DNA from: a virus
IMG/VR virus record: IMGVR_UViG_3300031972_002136
Span: 1 to 34,443 of that record
DNA: 34,443 bases
Reading direction: 5' to 3' (one strand)
Shown here in pieces: positions 1 through 6,691 of this stretch; positions within the stretch are counted from its first letter, which is position 1; the number at the start of each line of letters is the position of its first letter. The position numbers were made by a program, and so were the translations under genes. The notes under the pieces were generated by a model that was not told the origin of the DNA, made no database searches, and worked only from the letters and a program-made list of their open reading frames with translations.

Positions 1-1
1 A

Positions 2-52
2 TCGAAAATGCCTGATGTAGAATACAAAGAGTATCTCGAACGGCTTTTCTGA
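2..52 (+). CDS. 3' end of an upstream gene (partial)
   Basis: An open frame enters from the left edge and ends at TGA 50-52, giving the tail MPDVEYKEYLERLF preceded by Ser-Lys. Only about 16 codons are visible, so no family can be named. It could instead be chance, but it is on the same strand as every other gene and ends just before the CRISPR array, so it probably marks the upstream neighbour of the array. Confidence 0.35.
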   Translation, partial: SKMPDVEYKEYLERLF

Positions 53-76
53 TCATTGACATTTTACAGGAGTCCT
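53..76 (+). promoter_or_regulatory. Short leader segment before the first CRISPR repeat
   Basis: These bases lie between the upstream stop codon and repeat 1. They contain a perfect TTGACA (56-61), but no matching -10 hexamer occurs 16-18 bases further on. The last bases, AGTCCT at 71-76, are the reverse complement of AGGACT in the conserved 3' half of the repeat and sit directly against it. Repeat decay is at the far (right) end of the array, which makes this left side the leader-proximal side. The true promoter may lie further left, outside the window. Confidence 0.35.
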
Positions 77-940
77 GTTTCGCACTGGTACATATTTCGA
101 GGACTGCAACACTCTTCAATGTTGAACCACAAAACCGTGATGTTTCGCACTGGTACATATTTCGAGGACTGCAACACTATATCTTAATATGCACCTCGAC
201 AGCATAAGTTTCGCACTGGCACATATTTAGAGGACTGCAACACGAGTCCAGCGTCTAAACGAAAATGCGCCCAGTTTCGCACTGGTACTAATTTTGAGGA
301 CTGCAACACGCAAAGCTATTGGCGTCCTGCTTGGGCGTGGTTTCGCACTGGTACTAATTTAGAGGACTGCAACACAAGAGTTCACCTATCACGTTTCGGT
401 GAGTGTTTCGCACTGGTGAAGATTTCGAGGACTGCAACACTTTGAGTTTCAAAAGTTTTCAAAACAGATGTTTCGCACTGGTACTAATTTAGAGGACTGC
501 AACACGGTTAATCGAGAAGACCTATGAGGTCTGGGGTTTCGCACTGGGTACAATTTCGAGGACTGCAACACTCCCCAATAGTTCTATCGGTAAAAAAGTT
601 TTACACTAATACAGATTTAGAGGACTGCGACACTAATGTTCATGATGCGAATGATAACAACCAGTTTCGCACTGGGTACAATTTAGAGGACTGCAACACT
701 AGGGATTACACCTTCGCAAGTTTCGCACTGGTACTAATTTTGAGGACTACAACACTCGGCTGGAGGATGAGTTAGTGAAATGCTTGTTTCGCACTGGTAC
801 TAATTTAGAGGACTGCAACACGACTATGCCTTGGATTGTTTCGCTTACTTCGTTTCGCACTGGTGTAAATTTTTAGGACTGCAACACTAATAGCCATGTC
901 TCTAGTGAGTGCTAGTCGTTTCGCACTCGGTACAATTTCG

Positions 941-1018
941 AGGACTGCAACACCATGAAAGATTTGATCGTTTTTTGGACAAGTTTCGCACTGGTACATA
1001 TTTCGAGGACTGCAACAC
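941..1018 (+). repeat. 78-bp direct repeat inside the array (copy 1): duplicated spacer unit
   Basis: Bases 941-1018 are identical to 1203-1280, an offset of 262 bp or four repeat-spacer units. The block covers the last 13 bases of one repeat, a whole 29-bp spacer and the complete next repeat. The repeats on the left of the two blocks differ in their variable middle, and the spacers on the right differ. This points to a local duplication or gene conversion and not to two independent acquisitions. Confidence 0.9.
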
Positions 1019-1202
1019 CCCCACGAATCGTAAACCGAAACGCCCATGTTTCGCACTGGTACTAATTTTGAGGACTACAACACATGGAGTTATCTGCTAC
1101 CGAGACGCCTGTCGTTTCGCACTGGTACTAATTTAGAGGACTACAACACGAGGTCACAGTCTACGATTCATTTGGTAAAGTTTCGCACTGATAGCAATTT
1201 AA

Positions 1203-1280
1203 AGGACTGCAACACCATGAAAGATTTGATCGTTTTTTGGACAAGTTTCGCACTGGTACATATTTCGAGGACTGCAACAC
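1203..1280 (+). repeat. 78-bp direct repeat inside the array (copy 2)
   Basis: Second copy of the block at 941-1018, including the duplicate spacer 1216-1244. It sits next to the decayed end of the array. Confidence 0.9.
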
Positions 1281-1426
1281 TCATCGCCCATCAGCACTAC
1301 ACGGACATAGTTTGATTTTTAAGGACTGCGACACGGATTGGGTGAAGGATTAGCTTTACACTGGTAACAATTTAAAGGGCTACAACACATACCACTTCAC
1401 CGCTTATATTTGAAGGACTGCAACAT

Positions 1427-1668
1427 TCCTACATTGCTTCAGCAAAAAAAATAAAAAAACCTCTTTACTCCGAAGCAAAAATTATCTATCATCATTCTTA
1501 GTTGAACGAAAGTTCACTCTACTGTCGGTTGGACAGAAAGTTATGTCTACTAGATATGGCTCATAAAAATCAACCCTCAAAAGTTGATTCGAGGCAGAGT
1601 AGAAAAGTCCTAGAGTAAGGGGGGAGGGTAAAACCTTCCCCCTTCTCAAATTTTAAAAATAAGTAATT
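1427..1668 (+). ncRNA. Candidate structured RNA (tracrRNA/scoutRNA- or omegaRNA-like) between array and nuclease gene
   Basis: No gene is visible here, but there are several perfect stems: TGAAC-GAAA-GTTCA with a GNRA tetraloop (1503-1516); CTGTC/GACAG with a 5-base loop (1522-1536); AATCAAC/GTTGATT (1568-1574 with 1583-1589); and an 11-bp G-rich hairpin with one G.U pair (1617-1627 with 1634-1644). Two longer-range pairings are possible: TCTACT 1518-1523 with AGTAGA 1598-1603, and 1460-1470 with 1613-1623, the latter competing with the last hairpin. AGTCCT at 1606-1611 is complementary to AGGACT in the repeat, but I find no longer anti-repeat. Known type V effectors use tracrRNA, scoutRNA or omegaRNA partners; that this is one of them is inference. 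Confidence 0.5.
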
Positions 1669-3171
1669 ATGAAAACTAAAATCAAAGAAGAAACTCTTCC
1701 TGTAAAATATCGCCTTCGTCCCAATAAAAAAGGCAAAAAATATTTAAACCAATGCTTTGGTAATACTCGCTTTATTTATAATTGGCTTTTAGCTTTTCAG
1801 AATGATTATTATGAAGCAGTATCCAAATACTCTAAAGAGCAAAACATTGATTATTTAAGCTCTTTACCTAAAGATACAGAAGATCAGCAAAAATTTTACG
1901 CTTCTGAGTTTAAACGCTTGCGCGACGAATTAATTCTACCCTACGACAAAGGGGTAGAAATCTTGAAGTCAATACGCCCCCAAATCGACGAACTAGAAAT
2001 GGAAAGGTGTCTTCTTAAAAAAGTCAAAGACGAAAAAACCAAAAAAATGGTTGAAGCTATCCCCAAGCAAGCCAATAAAATGATAGCTATCGTTAACGCA
2101 AAAAGGCAAATCAAATTTTTAAGAGAAGAGATTCCTTGGCTTAAAGAAACCGCCAGTGAACCATATTATCATACAGCTTTAAATTTAGACGATGCGTGGA
2201 AAGCGTTTTTTGATAAACGCCAAAGCGATACAGGTAAACCATCGTTTAAAGGCAGATGGGCAAAGCAATCTTGCACTTTTGACAAAGTTAAAGTTGATTT
2301 TGAAAATAACGCCGTTACATTCCCTCGCTTAAAGAAGGCACCGCAAAAATTCAGAGCTCATAGAGTAATAGACGGCGAAGCGAAAACAGCAACCGTCGAA
2401 CGCACCACAACAGGTAAGTTTTTTATTACTATAAATTTTAGGCAAAGCGTGCCTTTTCCTGAGCCCCCAAACAAAGTGACTGCCGAAAAAACTTTAGGCA
2501 TTGACTTAGGAGTAGGAGATAACTATCTTACTAAAGCGACTGGAAAATCTGAGGATAATGGTGAAATTATTGATAATCCTAGATTTTTTAAATTAATGTT
2601 TAATAAGAAAAAACGCTTAGATAGAAGCATGAGTAGGAAAAAGCAAGGAGGCAAAAATTGGCTTAAAGCTAAGAATAAATGCGACAAGCTTTCCGAAAAG
2701 CTTGCAAATTTAAGAGATAATTTTCAACATCAAATATCTCATAAAATTACTAATGATGATAACTATTCTCATATAGTAATGGAGTCTCTTGACATAAAGC
2801 AAATGTCAGCGAAGAAACAAGCTATAAAAAACAAAGACGGCTCATATGCTAAAAATGGCCAAGGGTTAAAGAGATTGCAAAATCGCGCCACTTTAGACGC
2901 TTCATTAGGAGCTCTCAAAGACAAAATTAAATACAAGTCTCACAGAAGAGGCAAGTTGTTTACTCAAGTAGATAAGTACTTTCCTTCTACCCAGCTTTGC
3001 CACTCTTGTGGTTATAAGAACGAAAACTTAGCGGTATCAACCAAAAAGTTTAAATGCGGAGGCTGCGACATGACTCTCCATAGAGATGTTAATTCTTGCA
3101 AGAACTTGGTTAAAGAAGGCGTAAGAATGCTTAACCCCACTACAAAGAATAAAAAATCAAAAGTAAAATGA
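1669..3171 (+). CDS. TnpB/Cas12-like RNA-guided nuclease, compact (500 aa)
   Basis: The N-terminus follows the TnpB pattern (KYRLRPNKKGKKYLNQCFG, then TRFIYNWLL at 33-41). The RuvC-like nuclease is intact: D279 in GIDLG, E372 in IVMESLD, and D473 in LHRDVNS. A four-Cys zinc finger lies between the last two motifs (C444, C447, C463, C466). Residues 45-157 hold a charged, helical-looking segment about 70 residues longer than in short IS200/IS605 TnpB proteins, which accounts for the length of 500 against about 350-450. The start is ATG 1669, just after the structured RNA candidate. The stop overlaps the next gene in ATGA. No TnpA, IS end or second transposase gene is visible. The preceding same-strand CRISPR array makes a miniature type V (V-U or Cas12f-like) effector the best reading; a domesticated TnpB acting with its own omegaRNA is the alternative. 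No gene symbol is given because the subtype cannot be fixed by eye. Confidence 0.85.
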   Translation: MKTKIKEETLPVKYRLRPNKKGKKYLNQCFGNTRFIYNWLLAFQNDYYEAVSKYSKEQNIDYLSSLPKDTEDQQKFYASEFKRLRDELILPYDKGVEILKSIRPQIDELEMERCLLKKVKDEKTKKMVEAIPKQANKMIAIVNAKRQIKFLREEIPWLKETASEPYYHTALNLDDAWKAFFDKRQSDTGKPSFKGRWAKQSCTFDKVKVDFENNAVTFPRLKKAPQKFRAHRVIDGEAKTATVERTTTGKFFITINFRQSVPFPEPPNKVTAEKTLGIDLGVGDNYLTKATGKSEDNGEIIDNPRFFKLMFNKKKRLDRSMSRKKQGGKNWLKAKNKCDKLSEKLANLRDNFQHQISHKITNDDNYSHIVMESLDIKQMSAKKQAIKNKDGSYAKNGQGLKRLQNRATLDASLGALKDKIKYKSHRRGKLFTQVDKYFPSTQLCHSCGYKNENLAVSTKKFKCGGCDMTLHRDVNSCKNLVKEGVRMLNPTTKNKKSKVK

Positions 3172-4037
3172 TAGGTATTTTAGGTGCATCTGGATATATA
3201 GGTCATTGCTTTTCAGAAGAGCTAGTAAAGCAAGAAATTTATTTTAGAGAGTTCTCTAGGAGCAAACATGATTATTACGATCTAGAATATTTAATTCACT
3301 TAATTCACAGCAATGAAATTAAAACATTAATTAATTGCGCTGGTTATACAGGTAAACCAAATGTAGACACCTGTGAGTACAATAAAGATGAATGTTACGA
3401 AGCGAATGTTGAATTAGCCAAAACCGTTTCAACAGCTTGCGCTTTAACAGACACAAAACTGATGCACATCTCTTCTGGGTGTATTTACAGCGGGGATAAA
3501 GATGGAAAAGGGTTTACAGAAGAAGACCCACCCAACTTTCATTCGGGGTCAAACCCAAAGGGGAGTTTTTACAGTGGTACAAAAGCGGTTGCTGAATCAG
3601 TAGTTGGTAACTCTTGGGAGAAAACTTATATCCCAAGATTAAGAATACCTTTTGACGAAGAAGACAGCCCAAGAAATTACTTATCTAAACTTCAAAAATA
3701 TGATAAGTTATTAGACGCTGTTAATTCGGTGAGTCACAAAAGAGAGTTTGTTCAAGCTTGTATTCATTTAATACAAAAAGAATGTGATTACGGTATTTAT
3801 AACATTGTAAATACTAACCCCGTCAATACAAAACAAGTAGCTGAATTATTAAAAGAATATAAATTAATTGATTCCTATGGTATTTTAAGCGAGGAAGAGT
3901 TTTATAAGAATGTTGATGTAAAAGCCCCAAGATCAAATTGTGTTTTAGATAACTCTAAAATTATTGACTCTGGCTTCGATATTAGAGATAGCATTGATGC
4001 GATCAGAGACTCCTTGGAGGGCTGGAAAGGTGAGTAA
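3168..4037 (+). CDS. RmlD-like NAD(P)-dependent sugar reductase (SDR)
   Basis: This 289-residue extended short-chain dehydrogenase has a nucleotide-binding GASGYIG at residues 4-10, NCAGYTG in the middle of the Rossmann fold, SSGCIYSGDKDG after it, and the catalytic YxxxK as YSGTK. The pattern fits dTDP-4-dehydrorhamnose reductases and related NDP-sugar reductases, which reduce a 4-keto sugar nucleotide in the cytoplasm. Substrate cannot be told from sequence alone. An RmlB-like dehydratase is encoded further down the same operon, so the two could act in sequence. The start codon overlaps the nuclease gene's stop (ATGA), implying translational coupling. The end overlaps the next gene's GTG start by 8 bases. 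Confidence 0.75.
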   Translation: MIGILGASGYIGHCFSEELVKQEIYFREFSRSKHDYYDLEYLIHLIHSNEIKTLINCAGYTGKPNVDTCEYNKDECYEANVELAKTVSTACALTDTKLMHISSGCIYSGDKDGKGFTEEDPPNFHSGSNPKGSFYSGTKAVAESVVGNSWEKTYIPRLRIPFDEEDSPRNYLSKLQKYDKLLDAVNSVSHKREFVQACIHLIQKECDYGIYNIVNTNPVNTKQVAELLKEYKLIDSYGILSEEEFYKNVDVKAPRSNCVLDNSKIIDSGFDIRDSIDAIRDSLEGWKGE

Positions 4038-4761
4038 GGATGTTACGGTAGTATTAAACGGTTTTAGAAGACCTCACGCTTTAGAAGCTCAAATAGAGGC
4101 TATTAAAAGGCAAACAGTTACGCCCACGAGCGTAATGTTTTGGCAAAACGGGGCAACACAAGAATGCCCTTTCGATTACAATTTACTTAATAGCTGCATA
4201 CTAAGTATAAACAATCAGAACTTTGGAGTATGGGCTAGATTCGCTTACGCTTTAAATGCTGAGACAGAATATGTATGCGTATTCGACGATGACACCATAG
4301 CGGGCTCAAAATGGATCGAGAACTGCTTAAATACTATCGAAGAGTATAACGGACTACTCGGTACAAACGGCGTAATATTTAACGACCTAGAATATCAAAA
4401 TTATACCCAACACGGGTGGGCAAAGCCAAATGAGAAAACAGAACAAGTTGATATAGTTGGGCACAGTTGGTTTTTTAAAAGAGAATGGCTTGGTGCTTTT
4501 TGGAGTGAAGCTCCTTTACCCAAAAGTAAAATTTGCGGTGAGGATATGTACTTTTCGTATGCGATACAAAAACATTTAGGGCTATCTACTTATGTGCCTC
4601 CTCATCCAAAAGATGATTTAGAAATGTGGGGATCAAACCCAGAGTTTGCATATCGATTTGGAGTGGATAAGAATGCAATTTCGGTAAATTATCACGGAAC
4701 TCATTTCGGTGACGCTTTGAAAGACACAGTGGGAAAAGGGTTTAAATTAATAAATATTTAA
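4030..4761 (+). CDS. Family 2-like (GT-A) glycosyltransferase
   Basis: I place the start at GTG 4030, nine bases after GGAGG (4016-4020); an upstream ATG at 3964 would lie deep inside the previous gene and add a non-homologous leader. The 243-residue protein begins SKDVTVVLNGFRRP, typical of GT2 enzymes. It has a metal-binding DDD in CVFDDDTIAGSKW and a later acidic GEDMYFSY that matches the ED region of GT2 catalytic sites. It probably transfers a sugar from an NDP-sugar to a glycan in the cytoplasm. No membrane segments are seen. Donor and acceptor are unknown. Confidence 0.75.
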   Translation: MSKDVTVVLNGFRRPHALEAQIEAIKRQTVTPTSVMFWQNGATQECPFDYNLLNSCILSINNQNFGVWARFAYALNAETEYVCVFDDDTIAGSKWIENCLNTIEEYNGLLGTNGVIFNDLEYQNYTQHGWAKPNEKTEQVDIVGHSWFFKREWLGAFWSEAPLPKSKICGEDMYFSYAIQKHLGLSTYVPPHPKDDLEMWGSNPEFAYRFGVDKNAISVNYHGTHFGDALKDTVGKGFKLINI

Positions 4762-5756
4762 TGAAAATTTTAATCGCATTTGGTACCAGACCTGAATGGA
4801 TAAAAATAAAGCCATTATTCAATGCTTTTGAAAAATCTGGAATAACTTATAATAGTTTATTTACTGGTCAGCATGTTGACTTAATACAAGAAAATGAATT
4901 TGATTATGAGATTAGCATTCCTGAAGATAACCATAACAGGTTAAATGAAATAATAGCTAACATACTTGTTAGTGATGTAGAATGGGAAGACTTTGACTAC
5001 GTTTTAGTTCAGGGCGATACGGCGTCAGCTTATGCGGTGGCTTTAGCGGCTTACAACAGGAAGGTCAAAGTGATTCATTTAGAAGCGGGGCTTCGTTCTT
5101 ACGATTTGGACAATCCTTTTCCAGAAGAAGCTTACAGGCAAATGATATCCAGAATAGCAACCGTAAACCTTTGTCCAACCCCAGAAAATTCTGAAGGTCT
5201 AAAAGAAGAAAAAGTAAGCGGGTCAATCACTACAGTTGGAAACACTGTTCTAGATAATTTACTCAACGTAAGCTCTTATTACGGCGAAACTGTTTTAGTG
5301 ACAATGCACAGAAGAGAAAACCATGATAGTTTACCAGAGTGGTTTCAAGAGGTATCAAAACTCGCAGAACAACACAGAACTTTACAATTTAAAATACCTT
5401 TACATCCAAACCCAAGAGTTCAAGAGTGTAGGCAATATTTAAAAAACATTCAAGTACTTGAACCCCTTTCGTATGATCAAATGATCAAAGAAATAGCTAA
5501 TTGCAAACTTATAATTAGCGACAGCGGAGGAATTCAAGAAGAAGCTTCCTTTCTAAACAAAAAAGTAATAGTATGCAGAAAGACTACGGAGAGGAAAGAA
5601 AGTATAGGGGTTCACAGTTTTATGTGTCCAACTCCATCGGATTTAAATAAAATATTTAATGATTTAGTTTATGATTATCAAGTAGACGCTGAATGCCCTT
5701 ACGGAGATGGTAAAGCTTCGGAAAACGTCGTGAAAAGTTTAAAGTTTTTTGATTAA
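4761..5756 (+). CDS. wecB: UDP-N-acetylglucosamine 2-epimerase (non-hydrolysing, WecB-like)
   Basis: The 331-residue protein carries the family signatures in order: FGTRPEWIK near the start, GQHVDL, VQGDTASAYA, HLEAGLRSYD, PFPEEAYR, TVGNTVLDNL, MHRRENHDS, HPNPRVQE and SDSGGIQEEAS. These residues line the UDP-sugar site of the GT-B-like epimerase fold, which interconverts UDP-GlcNAc and UDP-ManNAc. At 331 residues it is slightly shorter than bacterial WecB (about 370). The start overlaps the previous stop by one base (TAATG), the usual spacing in this operon. Of the carbohydrate genes here, this is one of the two most secure assignments. Confidence 0.9.
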   Translation: MKILIAFGTRPEWIKIKPLFNAFEKSGITYNSLFTGQHVDLIQENEFDYEISIPEDNHNRLNEIIANILVSDVEWEDFDYVLVQGDTASAYAVALAAYNRKVKVIHLEAGLRSYDLDNPFPEEAYRQMISRIATVNLCPTPENSEGLKEEKVSGSITTVGNTVLDNLLNVSSYYGETVLVTMHRRENHDSLPEWFQEVSKLAEQHRTLQFKIPLHPNPRVQECRQYLKNIQVLEPLSYDQMIKEIANCKLIISDSGGIQEEASFLNKKVIVCRKTTERKESIGVHSFMCPTPSDLNKIFNDLVYDYQVDAECPYGDGKASENVVKSLKFFD

Positions 5757-6691
5757 TGAATGTTATAGCTATAACAATTTATAACAAGCCTGATCTATTG
5801 TATCTCTATCTAGAGCAATTAGAAAAATCTGGAGAGCTCAAAGATTACAAGTTGAGACTACACACCGAAGAGGGTTACGACCCAGAGGAAAATGTCGTTA
5901 TTGAAGACTTTAAAAAAAGGAACCCTGATGTAGACACCAAGTTATATATAAAAAGAAAAATAAATTGTCCGCTTACTGGGTTTCATAACATCTTGAGCTC
6001 CTATACGATGTCTGCGATTGAAGCAGATGAATTTGTAATAATAGGTGAAGAAGATATGCTCCCCACTGAGGACTATCTAAGATTCAACAGAGTATGTTAT
6101 GAAAAGTACTTATCTAAGTATGATAGAATATTTGCAATAGCCCACAAAAGAAGACCAGAGGTTGAGCAGCAGGGATATGGAGATGTTTTAATGGGTGACT
6201 ACCAATTGACTTCTCCTTCATGTATATCGGTAAAAGCTATAGATAATTATATAACACCTTATCTTCAAGACGAGTTATTTTTCTCAAATCCGATAGCTTA
6301 CAATATGCAAAGATTTAACAATTTAAGAATAGCTCCTCACGATCATACTCATCACGATGGAGCTTTAGAAAGGATGATGCTTGCCAATAATTTATTTGCA
6401 TTAAAACCAGATCAAGCAAGGTCTATGCACGTTGGTTTATCTGGTATTTTTTGCAGAGGCAACCCGCCGCAAGGCACTCTTGAGGAAAGGGTTGCTCAGT
6501 GGAGGGAATTAATAAAAGATGGCGATATGCTTAGGTCTTTGTCAACTATCCCATCAGATATAGTGGTGACTAATCCTCAAGGGCCATATTGGGAGGATTT
6601 AAAGTTGGACACTGAAAGAAATCTTTGTAAAGCTAGTACTTGGTTTTATGATGACGAAAATCAATTTAGAGATTACATAAAAAATAAATGA
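5756..6691 (+). CDS. Probable GT-A fold glycosyltransferase
   Basis: The 311-residue protein starts MNVIAITIYNKPDLLYLYLEQL, the opening of GT-A enzymes that walk along a Rossmann-like sheet. It has FVIIGEEDMLP, where EED takes the place of the metal-binding DxD. Later come APHDHTHHDGALERMM and MHVGLSGIF, which could form the acceptor side. No signal peptide or membrane helix is visible. It overlaps both neighbours by one to four bases. The nearest general resemblance is to GT2/GNT-I type enzymes; the linkage is unknown and the assignment rests on motif pattern only. Confidence 0.55.
   Translation: MNVIAITIYNKPDLLYLYLEQLEKSGELKDYKLRLHTEEGYDPEENVVIEDFKKRNPDVDTKLYIKRKINCPLTGFHNILSSYTMSAIEADEFVIIGEEDMLPTEDYLRFNRVCYEKYLSKYDRIFAIAHKRRPEVEQQGYGDVLMGDYQLTSPSCISVKAIDNYITPYLQDELFFSNPIAYNMQRFNNLRIAPHDHTHHDGALERMMLANNLFALKPDQARSMHVGLSGIFCRGNPPQGTLEERVAQWRELIKDGDMLRSLSTIPSDIVVTNPQGPYWEDLKLDTERNLCKASTWFYDDENQFRDYIKNK

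Larger units (their letters stand above)
77..1426 (+). CRISPR. Phage-borne CRISPR array, about 22 repeats, decaying to the right
   Basis: Repeats are 36 bp, starting with GTTTCGCACTGG and ending with GAGGACTGCAACAC. They begin at 77, 142, 208, 274, 340, 405, 470, 536, 598, 664, 720, 786, 852, 918, 983, 1048, 1114, 1180 and 1245, followed by degenerate copies at 1310-1334 (about 11 bp deleted), 1353-1388 and 1404-1426 (3' half only). Almost all spacers are 29 or 30 bp; exceptions are 26 bp (572-597), 20 bp (700-719) and 18 bp (1335-1352). The copy at 598-633 is also degenerate. The middle of the repeat varies between copies (for example TACATATTTC, TACTAATTTA, GTACAATTTC) while both ends are nearly constant. 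Spacers are unrelated to each other except for one exact duplicate (954-982 and 1216-1244). The strand is inferred from decay at the right end and from the GCAAC-type 3' end common in type V repeats. No adaptation genes are visible. Confidence 0.95.

Noticed and set aside
77-1280. -10 promoter elements inside each repeat (TACAAT, TACATA), as in some Neisseria arrays
   Set aside because: The A/T middle is the most variable part of the repeat and only a few copies resemble TATAAT, so a promoter role is not supported.
524-1315. Open reading frames across the CRISPR array on both strands (75-89 codons)
   Set aside because: They translate the 36-bp repeats in different frames (recurring FALVLI, FRTGTN or VAVLKI strings), have no ribosome sites and are artefacts of the repeat.
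1427-1668. A long tracrRNA anti-repeat
   Set aside because: I searched the stretch for the reverse complement of the repeat and found only six-base matches (AGTCCT at 1606-1611); this is too short to call, so the RNA is listed only as a structured candidate.
1669-3171. Intact IS200/IS605 or IS607 element
   Set aside because: No Y1 or serine transposase, no element ends, and the gene's stop overlaps the next operon gene.
3964-4029. N-terminal extension of the first glycosyltransferase from ATG 3964
   Set aside because: It lies within the RmlD-like gene, lacks a ribosome site, and the GT2 fold begins at GTG 4030, which has GGAGG at the right distance.
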